Shown here: positions 6,905-7,051 of the stretch, piece after piece | Layout: the number at the start of each line of letters is the position of its first letter | Numbering within the stretch: the stretch's first letter is position 1 | DNA from: Crocinitomicaceae bacterium | GTDB taxonomy: Bacteria; Bacteroidota; Bacteroidia; Flavobacteriales_D; Sanyastnellaceae | DNA: 7,051 nucleotides | Assembly: GCA_020848015.1 (NCBI GenBank) | Contig: JADLBA010000212.1 | Coordinates: 1-7,051 of the forward strand | Direction of reading: 5' to 3' | Notes under the pieces: model-generated | Database searches by the model: none | The model's input: only the letters and a program-made list of their open reading frames with translations | What the model was told of the DNA's origin: nothing | Program-made: the position numbers and the translations under genes

Positions 6905-6961
6905 GAGTTGGTTCGGACGAATCCGGTATGTTTGAGTTGCCCCACAAAAACAAACCAACTC
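6905..6961. repeat. 9-bp inverted repeat in front of the transposase start
   Basis: GAGTTGGTT at 6905-6913 is perfectly complementary to AACCAACTC at 6953-6961, with a 39-base loop. Inside the loop a small hairpin (CGGA-CGAA-TCCG, 6914-6925) directly follows the 5' arm. A second copy of GAGTTG (6934-6939) could pair with the same 3' arm instead, giving two competing structures. The 3' arm ends five bases before the ATG at 6966, so the long-range stem in RNA would crowd the ribosome-binding region. Confidence 0.75.
6927..6934 (+). promoter_or_regulatory. -7 box of the transposase promoter
   Basis: TATGTTTG is a perfect match to TAnnTTTG, 31 bp before the ATG at 6966. The nearest upstream TTG (6908-6910) is 16 bp away rather than 19, so the -33 element is imperfect. 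Transcription would start near 6940, inside the loop of the inverted repeat and after its 5' arm, so this transcript would lack the long stem. Confidence 0.45.
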
Positions 6962-6965
6962 AGGG

Positions 6966-7051
6966 ATGAATATCACACTTTTCGCACAGATTTTCCAAAG
7001 AATTAGGAAGGATTCATTCAATAAAATTGTCGAACCCCATCAGGCAAATAA
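6966..7051 (+). CDS. IS4-family (DUF4372-type) transposase, N-terminal fragment cut by window end
   Basis: An ORF starts at ATG 6966 and remains open through 28 full codons to the last base. Its sequence starts MNITLFAQIF and continues RIRKDSFNKIVEPHQAN, with the last codon beginning AA (Lys or Asn). This resembles, from memory, the N-terminus of Bacteroidota IS4-family transposases with a DUF4372 domain, which start with a short M-N-I-T-L-F-x-Q-I motif, have a basic helix with FNK(I/L)V, and continue with a conserved (D/N)KH-x-KG segment. The catalytic DDE core lies beyond the window, so whether the gene is intact is unknown. It is on the same strand as the nuclease gene, 176 bp downstream of its stop. 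The fragment is short, so the family call rests on a limited match. Confidence 0.65.
   Translation, partial: MNITLFAQIFQRIRKDSFNKIVEPHQAN

Larger units (their letters stand above)
6905..7051 (+). mobile_element. Left end region of a probable IS4-family insertion sequence (partial)
   Basis: The transposase-like ORF at 6966 and the start-proximal inverted repeat indicate that an insertion sequence enters from the right edge. The true left terminus and its target-site duplication cannot be fixed, because the other end lies outside the window; it should fall between the nuclease stop (6789) and about 6905. The start given is only the leftmost base with a structural argument. The nuclease gene upstream appears complete, so the element would sit just downstream of it. 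Confidence 0.5.

Noticed and set aside
6576..7021. Minus-strand ORFs (125 and 90 codons) over the nuclease end and IS region
   Set aside because: They are antisense to the conserved nuclease C-terminus and to the transposase start, and have no recognisable domain.
1..7051. CRISPR array, defence system or toxin-antitoxin pair
   Set aside because: There are no regularly spaced direct repeats and no defence-type genes. The only nuclease gene looks like a conserved repair-type housekeeping gene.

Overview
The window reads as chromosomal DNA of a member of the Bacteroidota, most likely a Chitinophagales/Chitinophagaceae-like or related environmental lineage. Four things point there: a large secreted protein with a type IX secretion (T9SS) C-terminal sorting domain; promoters of the Bacteroidota form (TTG - 19 nt - TAnnTTTG) instead of sigma70 boxes; almost no Shine-Dalgarno sequences; and a fused DEDDh exonuclease/GIY-YIG protein whose N-terminus matches what I know of that phylum. 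The species cannot be named from the window alone.

Layout. Bases 1-533 are AT-rich with no convincing gene. They hold one Fnr/Crp-like palindrome and a chain of tiny ORFs of doubtful status. Next comes a plus-strand pair 15 bp apart: a small basic secreted protein (534-782) and a 1069-residue multidomain T9SS cargo protein (798-4007), closed by a clear rho-independent terminator (4027-4062). Facing it on the minus strand is a complete stand-alone tRNA-Arg(ACG) unit with consensus promoter (4266-4295), tRNA (4163-4236) and terminator (4111-4142). Then a minus-strand predicted outer-membrane beta-barrel protein (4348-5283), probably starting at GTG and not at the upstream ATG, with a run of eight glutamates after its signal peptide. 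It is divergent from a plus-strand nuclease gene (5458-6789) that joins a DnaQ-like 3'-5' exonuclease to a UvrC/Cho-type GIY-YIG endonuclease domain.

The right edge (6966-7051) contains an ORF start that stays open to the end of the window. Its 28 residues resemble the N-terminus of IS4-family (DUF4372-type) transposases, so the window probably ends inside an insertion sequence. Just upstream is a perfect 9-bp inverted repeat whose 3' arm abuts the transposase start and whose loop contains a consensus -7 promoter box. That arrangement would let transcripts from the element's own promoter be translated while masking the start codon in read-through transcripts, as known for IS10 and IS50. This is the most interesting structural signal here, and it is an inference.

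Functionally the window is a mosaic: cell-surface/secreted proteins, a tRNA, a DNA-repair-type nuclease and an IS edge. I see no evidence for a defence island, CRISPR array or other multi-gene novel system.
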